From the NCBI GenBank assembly GCA_946122785.1, contig CAMGYJ010000007.1, positions 40,325,587-40,389,586 of the forward strand: DNA of 64,000 bases, in the 5' to 3' direction. The position numbers were made by a program, and so were the translations under genes. Below the pieces are notes generated by a model, which saw only the letters and a list, made by a program, of their open reading frames with translations, had not been told where the DNA came from and ran no database searches. Origin of the DNA: Linum tenue (lineage: Eukaryota > Streptophyta > Magnoliopsida > Malpighiales > Linaceae). This document shows, piece by piece, positions 12,717 to 24,546 of this stretch (positions are counted from its first letter, which is position 1; each line of letters starts with the position of its first letter).

Positions 12717-12898
12717 TGTTAGACCAAGCTAGGTCAATAAAGGATACTTTTGACGTGGTCAATGCACAAATTAATTCAGATTTCAATAGTGAGAGATTAG
12801 CACTAGCTTGATTGAGCAATCCAAAAGGACTTGCCAAGAATCTCTCCTGAAGTGATTAACTTGTTGGCACTGATGAATAGAACAAAGTTTAGAGGAGG

Positions 12899-12957
<59 letters not shown>

Positions 12958-13695
12958 GTCGGGACACGCGATTTTAACGTGGTTCGGCCAATATGGCTTT
13001 ACATCCACGTCCCGGAGATAGTTACCACTATCTCACGAGAGACTCTAACTTTTATTGAAATAAAAGACTCTCTAACCTATGAAATTGAAATAACCTTGAC
13101 ACTTCGTGTCAAGAATCAAATAGGTGCAAATCCACACCTATTCAACCCTTAGCTAAATCCAAGCTAAGCTACCTACTCAATCAATCAAGGCAACACTCTT
13201 AGTTTGACTTGATTGGAGAGTAATTCACCTAGTGCAACTCCCAAGCAAGAATCCCCTCTTGCTCTTGCACTAGTCCCAATTACAAATACCCTTCCTACCC
13301 TAAAACCTGACCTAGCTTGAATATCTCAACCCCCGAGTTATCAAGCTATTCACACCACGAAAAATGATCACACACTTTTGCTATTACAAGGGAGAAGAGA
13401 GATTTGCAAAAAGGTGTCTTGGCCTAAAAATGACTCTACTATTTATAGTTGATGTGAGCCTTCATTTCCTTTCATTTGTAGTCCTTTATGTGGCAAGTAT
13501 CTCCTTGATTTGATACCTTTTTGCTTGATATGGTAACTTCTTTGAGGGCAAGCAATCACTTTGAATTGTTTCCTTTTTCCTCATCATTGTTTGTGATATT
13601 TTCTGCATAGATTGTTAGTTCCACATAATAACATATATTTAAAACAAAATATCCTATGACATTCAATTTGCTGAATCAAGCTTGTTAACTCAAAA
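12717..13695 (-). repeat. SIRE 3' LTR
   Basis: It matches 35115-36061 with only a handful of substitutions, plus a longer GA run. In element orientation it should begin TGTTGAG, but here reads TTTTGAG (plus strand CTCAAAA at 13689-13695, versus CTCAACA at 36055-36061): a mutation of the terminal dinucleotide. A CTATAAATA box lies at plus 13440-13448, equivalent to the one in the 5' LTR. Confidence 0.93.
12903..12954. repeat. (GA)n microsatellite inside the SIRE 3' LTR
   Basis: About 26 GA units. The matching place in the other LTR (35300-35321) has only about 11, so the two LTRs have diverged in repeat number since insertion. Confidence 0.95.
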
Positions 13696-13708
13696 TTCTC
13701 CCCCTAAG
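13696..13708 (-). other. SIRE polypurine tract
   Basis: The - strand reads TTAGGGGGAGAATT directly before the 3' LTR, the expected site of plus-strand priming. Confidence 0.8.
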
Positions 13709-14803
13709 CTTGATTTAGCATCCTGTTACTGCATATGCTTAATTCATCATTAAGCTCAAGATTAAAGGATAGCAGTCATTATATCTCTCATTCATCCTAT
13801 GCCACAGATTATTAAGAAAACAAATTACTTCATTCATCCTGAGCATAGCTCAGGGCATTATTCAATCAAAACACTCAACAACGCAAATAAGAGGCATGAT
13901 TTGATACTCCCCCTGACTCAATCTAGACCTTAAAAGCAACAATTCAAATAAGCCATTTAAAACAGCAACATCAACAACTAACAACTCGAAACCCAAACTC
14001 CCCCTAAACCCAAGCTCCCCCTAAATTAAGGCAATTAATTGTTTTGCTCAAGATCATGATTCTCATAGAGAACCACTCCTTGAGAAGGTTTTTGATTATT
14101 GAGACGCTTGAGAACTCTGTTAGAAGGGCGAGGTCCTTTCGCCTGTCGCTTGAGCTTGAAGGGACGGACAGAAGTCGAAGCAGATGCACCACGATCCGCG
14201 GACGCCTCGTCTTTGGCCTCTTCGCCTCTTTCTGCGTCCGTGGCCACATGACCATGATCATCTCCCCCTGATGATAAATCAACAATGGGAGGAAGCCAAA
14301 TATATATAGGCAAAGCCTGCCGCCTTCTGCCAGAAGGTCATAAGGGATTGGGGGAAGGAAATTATACGATGAAGGAACCATTAAGGAAATTGGTATCATA
14401 GAGTCGGAGAGAAGACAGAAAAAGGGAAGGACCGACTCGCCTATTGGAAAAAGAAAGAAGAGGAAAGCCGAGTGGGAATCAATGAAGAGAAGAGGCGAGC
14501 GGCAAGAATCGCCAAGAATCGCGCGACAATTATTGGGCGAGGAAGTCGAGCGGCAAGAATCGATGATCGGCGAAGAAAGAGAAAGACGACCGCCGAGAAT
14601 AGCTGAGTCGCGCGCAGCAGAGAGGTGTCGTTTTGGCGAAGCTTTGGTCCCTCTCTTTTTTTTATTCTTTTTTTTTATAATGTAGTTGTTTAATTACCCC
14701 GTCCCTCTTTTTTTTAATGTTAAATGTATATAGATATATAGACAATGAAGAAAACAAACACTCAAGAAAAAGAAGATCAGGATCCAAAATTAGCAAGATC
14801 GGA
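13709..14803 (-). other. SIRE region between pol and 3' LTR, with a GC-richer block of unknown origin
   Basis: SIRE elements can carry an extra env-like reading frame here, but I recognise none. Two overlapping - strand frames exist. One (14313-14035) has an acidic then basic stretch with KLKRQAKGPRPSNRVLK. The other (14399-14004) starts at an ATG preceded by 240 bp of GC-rich, pyrimidine-rich sequence (14400-14640) resembling a plant gene leader. Poly-T runs at 14658-14715 separate this block from pol. It may be a decayed extra ORF or a captured host fragment. No function is assigned. Confidence 0.45.
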
Positions 14804-16331
14804 TTAGAAAATCATTCCTAACTCACTACGAATAAATAGAAATTGATCTATAGGAAGTGGTTTAGTGAAAATATCCGCTAGTTGCTCACTTATAGGTATG
14901 AAGGAGATAGACACGGTTTTACTCTGAACTAGCTCTCGAAGAAAATGATACTTAATCTCTATATGTTTTGTCCTAGAGTGTTGAACCGGGTTTTTGGAGA
15001 TATTAATAGCACTCGTATTGTCACACAAAATGGGAATGGTAGGAACTATAATCCCATAATCCGCTAGTTGAGTTCTTAACCATAGAAGTTGTTGATAACA
15101 ACTTCCTGCGGCAATATACTCAGCCTCAACAGTGGAGAGAGCTACGGAGTGTTGTTTTTTACTAAACCACGAAACTAAGGACCGACCATAAAATTGACAG
15201 GTTCCAGAGGTACTTTTTTCTATCTATTCTACTACCGGCAAAGTCTGAATCGCTAAATCCCATAAGCTCGGGGTTTGTTTCCCTAGGGTACCATAGACCT
15301 AGAGTAGGTGTACCTTTCAGATAACGAAAGATGCGCTTAACGACACTGAGGTGACTTTCCTTAGGTTTGGACTGAAACCGAGCACACATACAAACGCTAA
15401 ACATAATGTCTGGCCTACTTGCTATGAGATAGAGAAGCGATCCTATCATCCCATGGTATTTATGTTCATCAACATCTATACCACCTTCATCCTTGTCTAA
15501 TTGGATATTGGTAGCCATTGGGGTTGGACTAGGATTAAGATTACCAAGATTAAACTTGGTCATCATGGACTGGGTATAGTTCGTCTGACTAATGAAGATT
15601 CCTTTTGAAGTTTGTTGGATTTGAAGACCTAGGAAGTAAGTAAGCTCACCCATCATGCTCATTTCAAAATTTTGTTGCATAGAAGAGGCAAACTCTACAC
15701 ACATAGCTTCATTAGTAGCACCGAAAACTATGTCATCAACATAAATTTGAACAACCATAAGATCATTGTTATGTTTTTTTAGGAATAAAGTTGTATCAAT
15801 AGAGCCCCTAACAAATCCTTCACTTTCTAGAAATTGGGTTAGACGTTCATACCACGCACGAGGAGCTTGTTTTAAACCATAGAGAGCCTTTTTAAGTTTG
15901 AAAACATGGTTAGGAAACCTATGATCTTCAAAACCAGGAGGTTGTTCTACATAGACCTCTTCATGAAGGACTCCATTCAGAAACGCACTTTTGACATCCA
16001 TTTGATATAATTTGAAATTCATTGAAGCAGCAAAGGCACACAACAGTCTAATTGCCTCAATATGAGCTACGGGAGCGAATGTTTCATCATAGTCTATTCC
16101 TTCTTCTTGATTATAGCCTTTAGACACCAAACGAGCCTTATTCCTATTAACTATCCCTTGATCATCTGTTTCTTTCCGATAGACCCATTTAAGTCCTAGA
16201 ATAGTTTTACCTATTGGTCTAGGAACCAAGTACCATACTTGAGCTCTAGCAAATTGAAGCATTTCTTCTTGCATAGCAAGAAGCCAACTTTCATCAAGTA
16301 AAGCTTCCTTAATGTTTTTAGGCTCAATCAA
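14804..16331 (-). pseudogene. SIRE reverse transcriptase and RNase H
   Basis: RT (16331 to about 15200) carries [61 protein letters not shown] and the catalytic box IYVDDIVFG. RNase H follows with [16 protein letters not shown] one-base expansion of an A run at about 15220 then shifts frame; past it the domain continues with STVEAEYIAAGSCYQQ, CDNTSAINISKNP, RTKHIEIKYHFLREL and ADIFTKPLP. The copy is therefore broken within RNase H, though every block remains recognisable. It belongs to the same polyprotein as the integrase at 16537-17880. Confidence 0.93.
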
Positions 16332-16536
16332 GGATAAATAGACTGTAGCAATAAGTGAAAAGTAAGAAGTCTGACCTTGATCTTATTTTGACCCCATCAT
16401 TAATGTTCCCAATGACTCGATGCGGAGGATGTGCCTTAGTAATATGGGGTGGTGCACTTGGCTCTTGGGATTTGACTAACCTCTCATGTGGAAGCTCCGC
16501 TTCTTGGGTGACTGAGGTTGTCGTCGTTCGAATTAG
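16332..16536 (-). pseudogene. SIRE integrase-RT linker, frameshifted
   Basis: Alternating - strand frames give NLSHPRSGAST, PRAKCTTPYY and then [13 protein letters not shown]. This is the variable linker between integrase and RT, broken by at least one frameshift and stops. Confidence 0.6.
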
Positions 16537-17880
16537 TCACAAATCATCCTTATCATCGTCCTGCTCTCTTTCATGCTCAGAAATATAGTCAGTTTCATAA
16601 AAAACAACATGTATTGATTCCTCTACCTTCAAGGATCTCTTGTTGAAGACTCTATAGGCTTTACTACGAGTAGAATATCCCAAAAGTACTCCTTCATCCG
16701 ACTTTGAGTCAAATTTTCCTAGTGCATCCTTAGTATTAAGTATAAAGCACCTACATCCAAATGGTCTAAGATAACTAATATTTGGCCGCCGATCTTTCCA
16801 GATTTCATAAGGTGTTTTTTCTATGATAGCCCTAATCAATGTCCTATTTAGAACATAACAGGCGGTAGCTACTGCTTCGGCCCAAAAATACTTAGGAAGC
16901 CTATAGTCACTAAGCATTGTTCTAGCTAGCTCTATAAGAGCTCTATTTTTCCTTTCCACTACACCATTTTGTTGAGGTGTCCTAGGGGCTGAGAACTCAT
17001 GGGAGATACCTAGTTGATCGCAGAAATTTCCAAAGCTTCATGAATCAAACTCTCCTCCATGATCACTTCTGATGCTTTTAACACTGAGGGATTTCTCATT
17101 TTGAATATTTTTCACAAGAATCTTGAATTTCTCAAGAGCTTCATCTTTGTGAGTCAGAAAGATTACCCATGTATATCTAGAAAAATAATCTACTATGACA
17201 AATGCGTAATACTTTCCACCAAAGCTCATCACATTCGTAGGCCCAAACAAATCTAAGTGTAGGAGCTCTAAAGGTTTAGATGTAGTGAAGTGAGATATAC
17301 TCTTGAAGGATGCTCGAGTTTGTTTTCCTAGAATACATGCATCACAAAAGAAGTCATTTGATTCTTTTAATTGAGGAAGACCATCTACTAGACCCAATTT
17401 AGCTAATTTAGCCAATCTCTTTATGCTAACATGTCCTAGTCTTCGATGCCACTGAAATTGCTTGTTCTTACCTAGAGAGAGAAAGCAGGTTTCATTGAAT
17501 GAAGCCTTTTTACTAAGATCAATGACATAGACATTATTTTTCCTAACTTTTAGAAATAATGGTTTATTGTCTTTGATCCTCTCAATAAGGCATGTCTCAG
17601 GTTGAAACACAACTCTATTAGTTATACCACATAATTGACTAATAGATAACAGGTTGTGCTTAAGACTATTAACAAATAACACTTGAGTGAAGGTAGGATT
17701 TGGAGGCTCTCCAATCGTACCAACTCCAAGTATTCTACCTTTACCATTATCACCAAAGGTTACTTTACCTCCATTTTTAAGAGTCAATTCTGAAAAGAGA
17801 CTCTTGTTTCCCGTCATATGGTGAGAGCATCCGCTATCTAGATACCATTTATTTGCTCCTGCTCTCTTAATGACTTGCAA
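16537..17880 (-). pseudogene. SIRE protease and integrase
   Basis: The reading starts with the aspartic protease WYLDSGCSHHMTG, where D-S-G is the active site. The GAG-pre-integrase zinc region follows (WHRRLGHVSIKRLAKL ... CDACILGKQ), then the integrase core with its acidic residues in HLDLFGP and RSDHGGEF and the Glu in NGVVERKNR. An in-frame TGA lies at about 17036-17038, right after HGGEFDS. Downstream are the YFWAEAVATACYVLNR and GVLLGYSTRSKAYRVFN blocks. Apart from that stop the frame is continuous to 16537. Confidence 0.93.
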
Positions 17881-18278
17881 AGTATTCAGAGTGTTGATTT
17901 TGGTACCCAGACTTGCTTGGGTACCTTTTTCTTGGGATACGATTGATATGAGCTATAATAGTTATTGTAGTAGCAATTTCTCCTAATGTGTCCTTGTTTA
18001 TGACAACAATAACAGACAATTCTTGAATGACATTCTTGTTTAGTGTGTCCTTTTCTAGTACATTTATTACACCTCACATTTTTCTTGCATTCTTTACTAT
18101 GATGACTCTTCCCACAGTTCATGCACCTAATTTTGTCATTATCTCCACTATGAGTATTGCATCCAACACACATAAACGATTTATTATGAGATTTTTGCAC
18201 TTTTTCTTTAGACTTCTTTTCCTTGTCTTCTAATCGCTCAATCTTGGTATTTGCTTCAAGAAGCTTAGTCCTAGAATC
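17881..18278 (-). pseudogene. SIRE gag C-terminal part with zinc knuckles
   Basis: Cys-rich sequence with tandem knuckle-like units: CMNCGKSHHSKEC, CNKCTRKGHTKQEC and CYCCHKQGHIRRNC. It continues gag (33615-35041) across the nested gypsy: the coiled-coil-like end of gag stops at 33615 and resumes at 18278. A frameshift near 17885 separates it from the protease. Confidence 0.88.
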
Positions 18279-20546
18279 TGTAACACCCTACCCTATATGT
18301 TTTGCCTAATCATATTGTTCATACAATTGCAGCGGAAATAATCTCGGGTGTTACATTAATTATCAAAATTTACCCCAATAAAATTTCGACATGAATTACT
18401 CGCATAATGGGCTAACAGTTCTTCCATCTGATCCTGCAAAATAATTCATCTAAATCCATGCATTCATAGACAAACATATACACTCACTGCCATATGCATT
18501 GGCTTTTCATAGCCATAGTCACAGTTTCATGTTACACAACTGCATACTATACTGATACATGTCATAATCGTCACAACTTACATAATTACACAAATATACA
18601 CATATCATCAACTTTCCACACCTGTGGATATCTCACATTACATCAGAAGCTAGTATGCACATGAAAAACGTTCTCAAAACATTTTTACAAAAAGGTGTGG
18701 ATCACTGGCCAAAATCCCGAGTAGTAGTCCAAGCACAGAATAGTTGAAGACCATACCTCATCCTGGCTTCAACTCTTGCTCAGCTCCCACCTATACACCT
18801 ATCTACTGCTGCTGATGATGATCTGCTTACACATGGCATAAGCAGAGAAAAAGGATAAAGAGGGTCAGCTCATAGCTGAGTGAGATAATCATAGCATCGT
18901 GAGTTCATAACAGAGCATACCCCTACCATACGTCTAGCAAACAAGCCAAAGCACTAGGATCCGACCTCAGGCATCCGACATCCCAATAGGAAAAAGACTC
19001 AACCACATTGACTTATGCATATGCATCTTATCATGTTTTACTTATAGGCGCCTGGCTACTCCCATGCTAATTACTCTCCCGGGAAACATACCCCACATCC
19101 CGTCGGATGTAGTCATACATACCCCAACATCCCGTCGGATGTGGTCATACATACCCCACACCACTATGGGTGTAGTCATACCCCGACACCGCTCTGGGTG
19201 TGGTCATATCTCGTAAGAATTCTTCAGTCACCACCACATGAGAGGTGTGACTATCATACATATCATAATAGAGTAATAGCATAGGGAGCCCTAATTACTA
19301 TGTAGTTGACCATGAGACCAAAGTACTCTTACTTAATCTCCTTATACATGATCCATATCTCATCTTGCTTAATCATAATTCGTTCTTGCACATGTACTTG
19401 ACCTGGCCACAATTGGCTCAACATAGGTAAATCAGGAGTCGTATAATTGCACTTCCTCGGGATGAACCCTCATGCAAGTCATCCTCCTTAAACATCATAA
19501 TATCACCCTGGGAAGTTTATTCCCCCACTTATGGATCCAAATACAACCATAATATCACATCATGTCAAAACACCTTATCGAACAAGCAGGAAGTCATATC
19601 AACAGTTAAGCCACAAATGGTAACATGTATGAAATCATCAGCATAAACAATGTCCATATCAATTAGGGCAAGTCAATAATATCATACAACAGTCCAGGGT
19701 TCAACATATAGCACAAAAGTTCATACACCCCTAATCATGCCATTCTAGTTCACCTAGGTCAATTCTAAGCATCAATATAATTATCGTGATACGACAAACC
19801 CGGTATGCCGTGCTAATCCCTCACCAGTTCTGGTCGTTCAAACCCCGGTTTAACCTTCCCGTACTAAAACGTCAATTTCACGAACGAACCCCGAATCAAA
19901 ATCCGAGACCGCCCTAATATCCCCTGCAGTATCCCCGTCAATATTAGTTCTAGGCTCCGGGTCAAATTCTTGATAAAAACACATCAAACCCTGGCCGGAG
20001 CTAAATTCAGCGGTTTAGACCCCGGCCTAAATAATAGCCGAAATTCAGGGATTAGAACTAGAGGATTGATTACCTCGCTGCAGGAAGCTCGTATATGAAA
20101 TTTGGGCTCAATCCGGCTTCCGGATACTCCGAAACCCTAATTTTGCTTATCGGGAATTCAAGAAATTCCTGAACCAAAAACTCGTTTTAAAGCTCTAAAT
20201 CGATAAATCACGATGAATAGATGAATTAGGCATTACTTACGGGAATTTTGGATTACTAAAACTCAAGAATTGAGTTGTGAAAGTTTCCCAGGAGCTCCCC
20301 TGTTCTGCGCGTTCTGGTTCAACTTCTCTCGGCGCTCAGTGATAATGAAAAGGAGGAAATGGTTTCTGATGGGGAAATTAATGGACCAGGGGAATTATAT
20401 ATATGCGGCCCTATATATATAATACGTATACTTATCCGATCGATTGATAATCCGATTTTCGTCGAAATACTGCCAAAATGCTCGATTTTACATCGTGAAA
20501 TTTTCTAGTGGCAGTAATACGATTTTAGCCGAAACGGAATGTTACA
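18279..20546 (-). repeat. chromovirus LTR 1 (left outer, 3' LTR)
   Basis: 2268 bp, plus strand TGTAACACCC ... GGAATGTTACA. It differs from the right outer LTR by about a dozen substitutions plus a short TA-run difference. It contains the four-unit hairpin array at 19087-19208. Confidence 0.95.
19087..19208 (-). repeat. tandem array of four ~30-bp hairpin units in the LTR
   Basis: Each unit begins CATACCCC and holds a short inverted repeat: ACATCC...GGATGT in units 1 and 2, ACACC...GGTGT in units 3 and 4. Both arms differ between the two unit types in a way that keeps the pairing. The same array occurs at 32151-32272 and is deleted from the middle LTR. Confidence 0.85.
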
Positions 20547-20565
20547 ATTCTCCCCTCCTTAAAAG
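20547..20565 (-). other. chromovirus polypurine tract, body 1
   Basis: The - strand reads CTTTTAAGGAGGGGAGAAT immediately before LTR 1. The equivalent tract of body 2 is at 26316-26334. Confidence 0.85.
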
Positions 20566-20765
20566 ATTTCGTCCCCGAAATCTAACCTTGAGTTGATACT
20601 ACGCATCCACTCGTTCTCCTGCTGGCAGACACTATCACATATATTGTTACTACTTGAATCTTAGGTTAGGAGATCTGAAGTACATAACTAAACACATAAC
20701 ACCTCAAGTTCCCAATATAAGGTTTCAAAAACCTATACTGGGCTATCACAACAAAACACATCAGC

Positions 20766-23700
20766 AATAACCCATACTGCATCTTTTCCCCTTGATGATG
20801 GGAGACCATATACAAAATCCATTGTGATTCTTTCCCACTTCCATTATGGAATTGGAAGTGGTTGCAGTTTCCCTACAGGAGCTTGATGTTCTGCCTTAAC
20901 TTTCTGACATACCAGACATGTGAAAACATGTTCAGCCGCTTCCTTTTTCATCCCACGCCACCAAAAATATGGTTTGATCGTGTGATACATTTTAGTTGCT
21001 CCTGGGTGCATAGCATAAGCAGAAGAATGAGCTTCATCTAGGATCTCTTTCCTCAAATTATCAACATTAGGAACACATGCTCTTCCATTCATCTTCAACA
21101 TGCCATCTACCATTTCAAATGAGCTCTCTTTTCCTTCCTCAATGTCTTGAATGATTTTTACCAACTCTGGGTCCTCCTTCTGCTTCTCACGAATTTTGTC
21201 ATGCAACAAAGGCCGGATATTCAACCGAGCTAGTAACCCTGTTACACCATCCACTTCCAAATCAACATTCATTGCCCTCAAATCAACCAGATCATTTATA
21301 TTCTTCTTTCCCTTTCTGCTTAGGGCATCAGCAACTACATTAGCTTTACCTAGATGGTAATCAATTGTACAATCATAATATTTTAGAAGTTCAATCCATC
21401 TCCTCTGGCGACTATTTAAATCCTTCTGATCCATAATATACTTCAAGCTTTTATGATCAGTGAGGATTTTAAAAGTCTCACCATATAAATAATGTCGCCA
21501 TATCTTGAGAGCAAATACCACCGCTGCCAACTCCAAATCATGAGTGGGATAATTTACTTCATGAGGACGCAATTGCCTAGAGGCATATGCAATAACTCTT
21601 CCATCTTGCATTAACACACAACCCAATCCTTGATACGAGGCATCACTATACACCACAAACTCGCCATGGTTTAAAGGTAAAGCCAGTACTGGTGCTGTGG
21701 TCAATTTCTTCTTCAGTTCATCAAAACTCTTTTGACATGATTCATCCCAAACATACTTGGTATTCTTCCTCAACAGTTTAGTCAATGGTGCAGCAATTTT
21801 GGAAAATCCTTCAACAAACCGTCGATAGTAACCTGCCATGCCAAGAAAACTTCTCAACTCCGACACATCTTTTGGTGGAGCCCAATTCACCACTGCTTCC
21901 ACCTTTTTCGGATCCACCTCCACTCCTCTTCCAGAAATTACATGTCCCAGAAATATTACCTCCTTCAGCCAAAACTCACATTTTGAGAATTTTGCATATA
22001 ATTGTTTCTCCCTTAGAATTTGCAATACAATTCTAAGGTGATTTTTGTGCTCCTCTTCGCTTTTGGAATAGATGAGGATATCGTCTATGAACACAATCAC
22101 AAACTTATCAAGATATTCATGAAAAACTCTGTTCATAAGAGCCATAAATACCGCTTGTGCATTAGTGAGTCCAAAAGGCATTACCAGGAACTCATAATGC
22201 CCATATCTTGTTCTAAAAGCTATCTTTGAGGTTGCCCCATCTGCCACTTTCAATTGATGGTATCCAGACCTCAAATCAATCTTAGAAAAGACTGATGCAC
22301 CCTGCAATTGATCAAACAAGTCGTCTATTCTTGGGAGGGGATAACGATTCTTCACTGTTGCTTTATTCAACCTCCGGTAGTCAATGCACATTCTCATGGA
22401 TCCATCTTTCTTCTTGACAAACAAAACCGGTGCACCCCAAGGTGAGATGCTAGGTCGAATAAACCCCTTGTCTAGCAATTCTTGCAATTGTTCTTTAAGC
22501 TCCTTCAGCTCAATTGGTGCCATTCTATATGGTGCCATTGAAATTGGTGTTGTGCCAGGTACCAATTCAATATCAAACTCCACTTCTCTTTCTGGTGGAA
22601 GGCCGGGAAGTTCTTCGGGGAATACATCAGGAAACTCCCTTACCACCTCTACATCTTCAACCTTCTTATCATTTACAACAGTAACTTGAGCAAGAAAGGC
22701 TTCACAACCTTCCTTCACTAATCGAAAAGCTTCCAAGGCAGAAAGAAAACCATGAGTCTCCTTTTTCTTAATGCCTCGAAATACAACAGGACCTTTATCT
22801 GGTGTGTTGAATAACACTTCTTTCTTTTGACAATCCACAACAGCTCCATGTGTTGCCAGAAAGTCCATCCCAAGGATGACATCGAATTCATCAAAAGGTA
22901 GCAGAATTAAATCTGCTGCTAGGAAAGCTCCTTCCACACAAATGAAGGAACTTCTAATAACTGAATCTACCTTCAAGGTATCTCCCACAGGTGTTTTAAC
23001 ACATAAGGTATAACCTAGCTTATCTGGAACTAAGCGTAGCATATGTGCAAACGTATATGACATGAATGAGTGAGAGGAACCAGTATCGATCAAAGCATAT
23101 AATTGCTTGCCAAGGATAGAAAGCATACCAGTCACAACTTCTGGTGCCACTTCTGCCTCACCTCGAGTCATTGCATAAACCCTCGGTGCTCCCTATGCTC
23201 TGGTACCCTGTGTACCACTTCCTGATGGCTGATTTCGACCACCACCTCTACCACCCTGTGAACCACCACGACCACTCTGAAATCCACTACGGCCTCCCTG
23301 GTAACCACCCCTGAATGGGGCTCTACTAAACTGCACTGAAGGCTCGGACTGTGTAGCTCTTATCTCTCTCGAATGCGGGCAATCCCTCATGATGTGCCCA
23401 GGTTGGCCACAGTGAAAGCACATACCAGAAAATCTCCTACACTCTCCAAGATGCCTCTTCTGACAAACTTGACAAAATGGAAATTGTGTGGCTGAGGAAA
23501 TTGGTGCCCTGTATGATGTTCTCGACATAGATTGACTCGGTGTTCTCCCAAAGCTACTAGGACCCTTCCTTGATGGATAACGAGGTGCAGAATAATTTAC
23601 TCCTAGCTTCCTTTTCTTCTCCTCTTCTTTGACTTTGTGTTCCTCTCTACCCTCAACTTCATAGGCTTCATACTTAAGTGCGGCCTCCTTGATTGTGGCC

Positions 23701-24290
23701 ATGCTCTCTTCATCAACCCTGTGGATCTTTTCTTTCAACCCTAGGCGCAGCCCATGCAAGTATCTCATCTTCTTCTTATGCTCAGTATCCGCCAACCCAT
23801 CTTCAAAGTAAAGTAGTCGAACAAACTTGATGCTGTACTCAGTAACTGTCATATTCTCCTGCTTAAGGTTGGCGAATTCATTGTTCTTTGCCCTGATAAA
23901 AGCTTCGGGAAGAAACTCTGTCTTAAAGGATTTCAGGAACTCCTCCCAGGTGAACTGAACTCGTTCACCATTAACTCTAGAGACTGAGGACCACCAGCTC
24001 CTCGCGTACCCCTTTAGGAGAAAAACAACATATTGCACTTTTTCCTATGGGGTTGCATAAAGATTCTCAAACACATCTTCCATCTCCCTCAACCACTCTA
24101 CCACAGCATCCGGACTCACATCTCCTTTAAAGTCCCTACCACCCAAACTCTTTGTCTTTGCATAGTCTAATACTGGCGGTCTTGCATCAACCACCCACAC
24201 TCCTCTCGACTGGTCAGTAGGAACATTATGACAACTTCCGTGCGAGCTACAAGGAAATATTGGCCTTAGATTGATCCACACAAAATTCAT
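20766..24290 (-). pseudogene. chromovirus body 1 polyprotein, integrase deleted
   Basis: Gag starts at the ATG at 24290 ([10 protein letters not shown]) and is cut by a TAG at about 24040 (GAG in body 2). It resumes with capsid and the CCHC knuckle [14 protein letters not shown], then meets a second TAG at about 23190 (CAG in body 2). Next come protease [13 protein letters not shown] with [20 protein letters not shown] and an intact catalytic [14 protein letters not shown], RNase H with [15 protein letters not shown] and TDHKSL, and the integrase zinc domain (HPGATKMYH ... [11 protein letters not shown]). A stop then follows PLPIP. The sequence jumps at 20766 from CAGCAA to TAACCCATACTG, removing about 1.03 kb that in body 2 encodes the integrase core and chromodomain. 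Confidence 0.95.
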
Positions 24291-24531
24291 TCTTCACCAA
24301 ATCTCTCACTTGGTTAAAACAAAATTTTCCCAAAATAATTACTTGAAAACAAATAAGTTCAAAACTCAATTTTGAAAACCATGATGCAGGTAATTTCATC
24401 CAACATACCAATACACATAATCATGTCAAACTCAATTCCCAATTTAAGTCATTATGGGGTACTCCCCTCCTTAGGAGTGTTTAACCTCCCATAGGGTATA
24501 GTACGCCATAACAACAAAAAGAGGGAACCGG

Positions 24532-24543
24532 GCTCTGATACCA
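24532..24543 (-). other. chromovirus primer-binding site, body 1 (tRNA-iMet)
   Basis: The - strand reads TGGTATCAGAGC three bases after the middle LTR, complementary to the 3' end of initiator tRNA-Met. Confidence 0.88.
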
Positions 24544-24546
24544 AAC

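Noticed and set aside
14004..14399. Env-like protein of the SIRE element
   Set aside because: No recognisable env-like signature, transmembrane or coiled-coil pattern I could support. Recorded only as a region of unknown origin.
19087..19208. Regularly spaced palindromic repeats resembling a CRISPR array
   Set aside because: The units are contiguous, without unique spacers, lie inside a retrotransposon LTR of a plant genome and are repeated in LTR 3. They are an LTR minisatellite.
21151..22689. + strand ORFs over the chromovirus pol (also at 27948-29485)
   Set aside because: Antisense shadows of the conserved polyprotein, duplicated because the body is duplicated.
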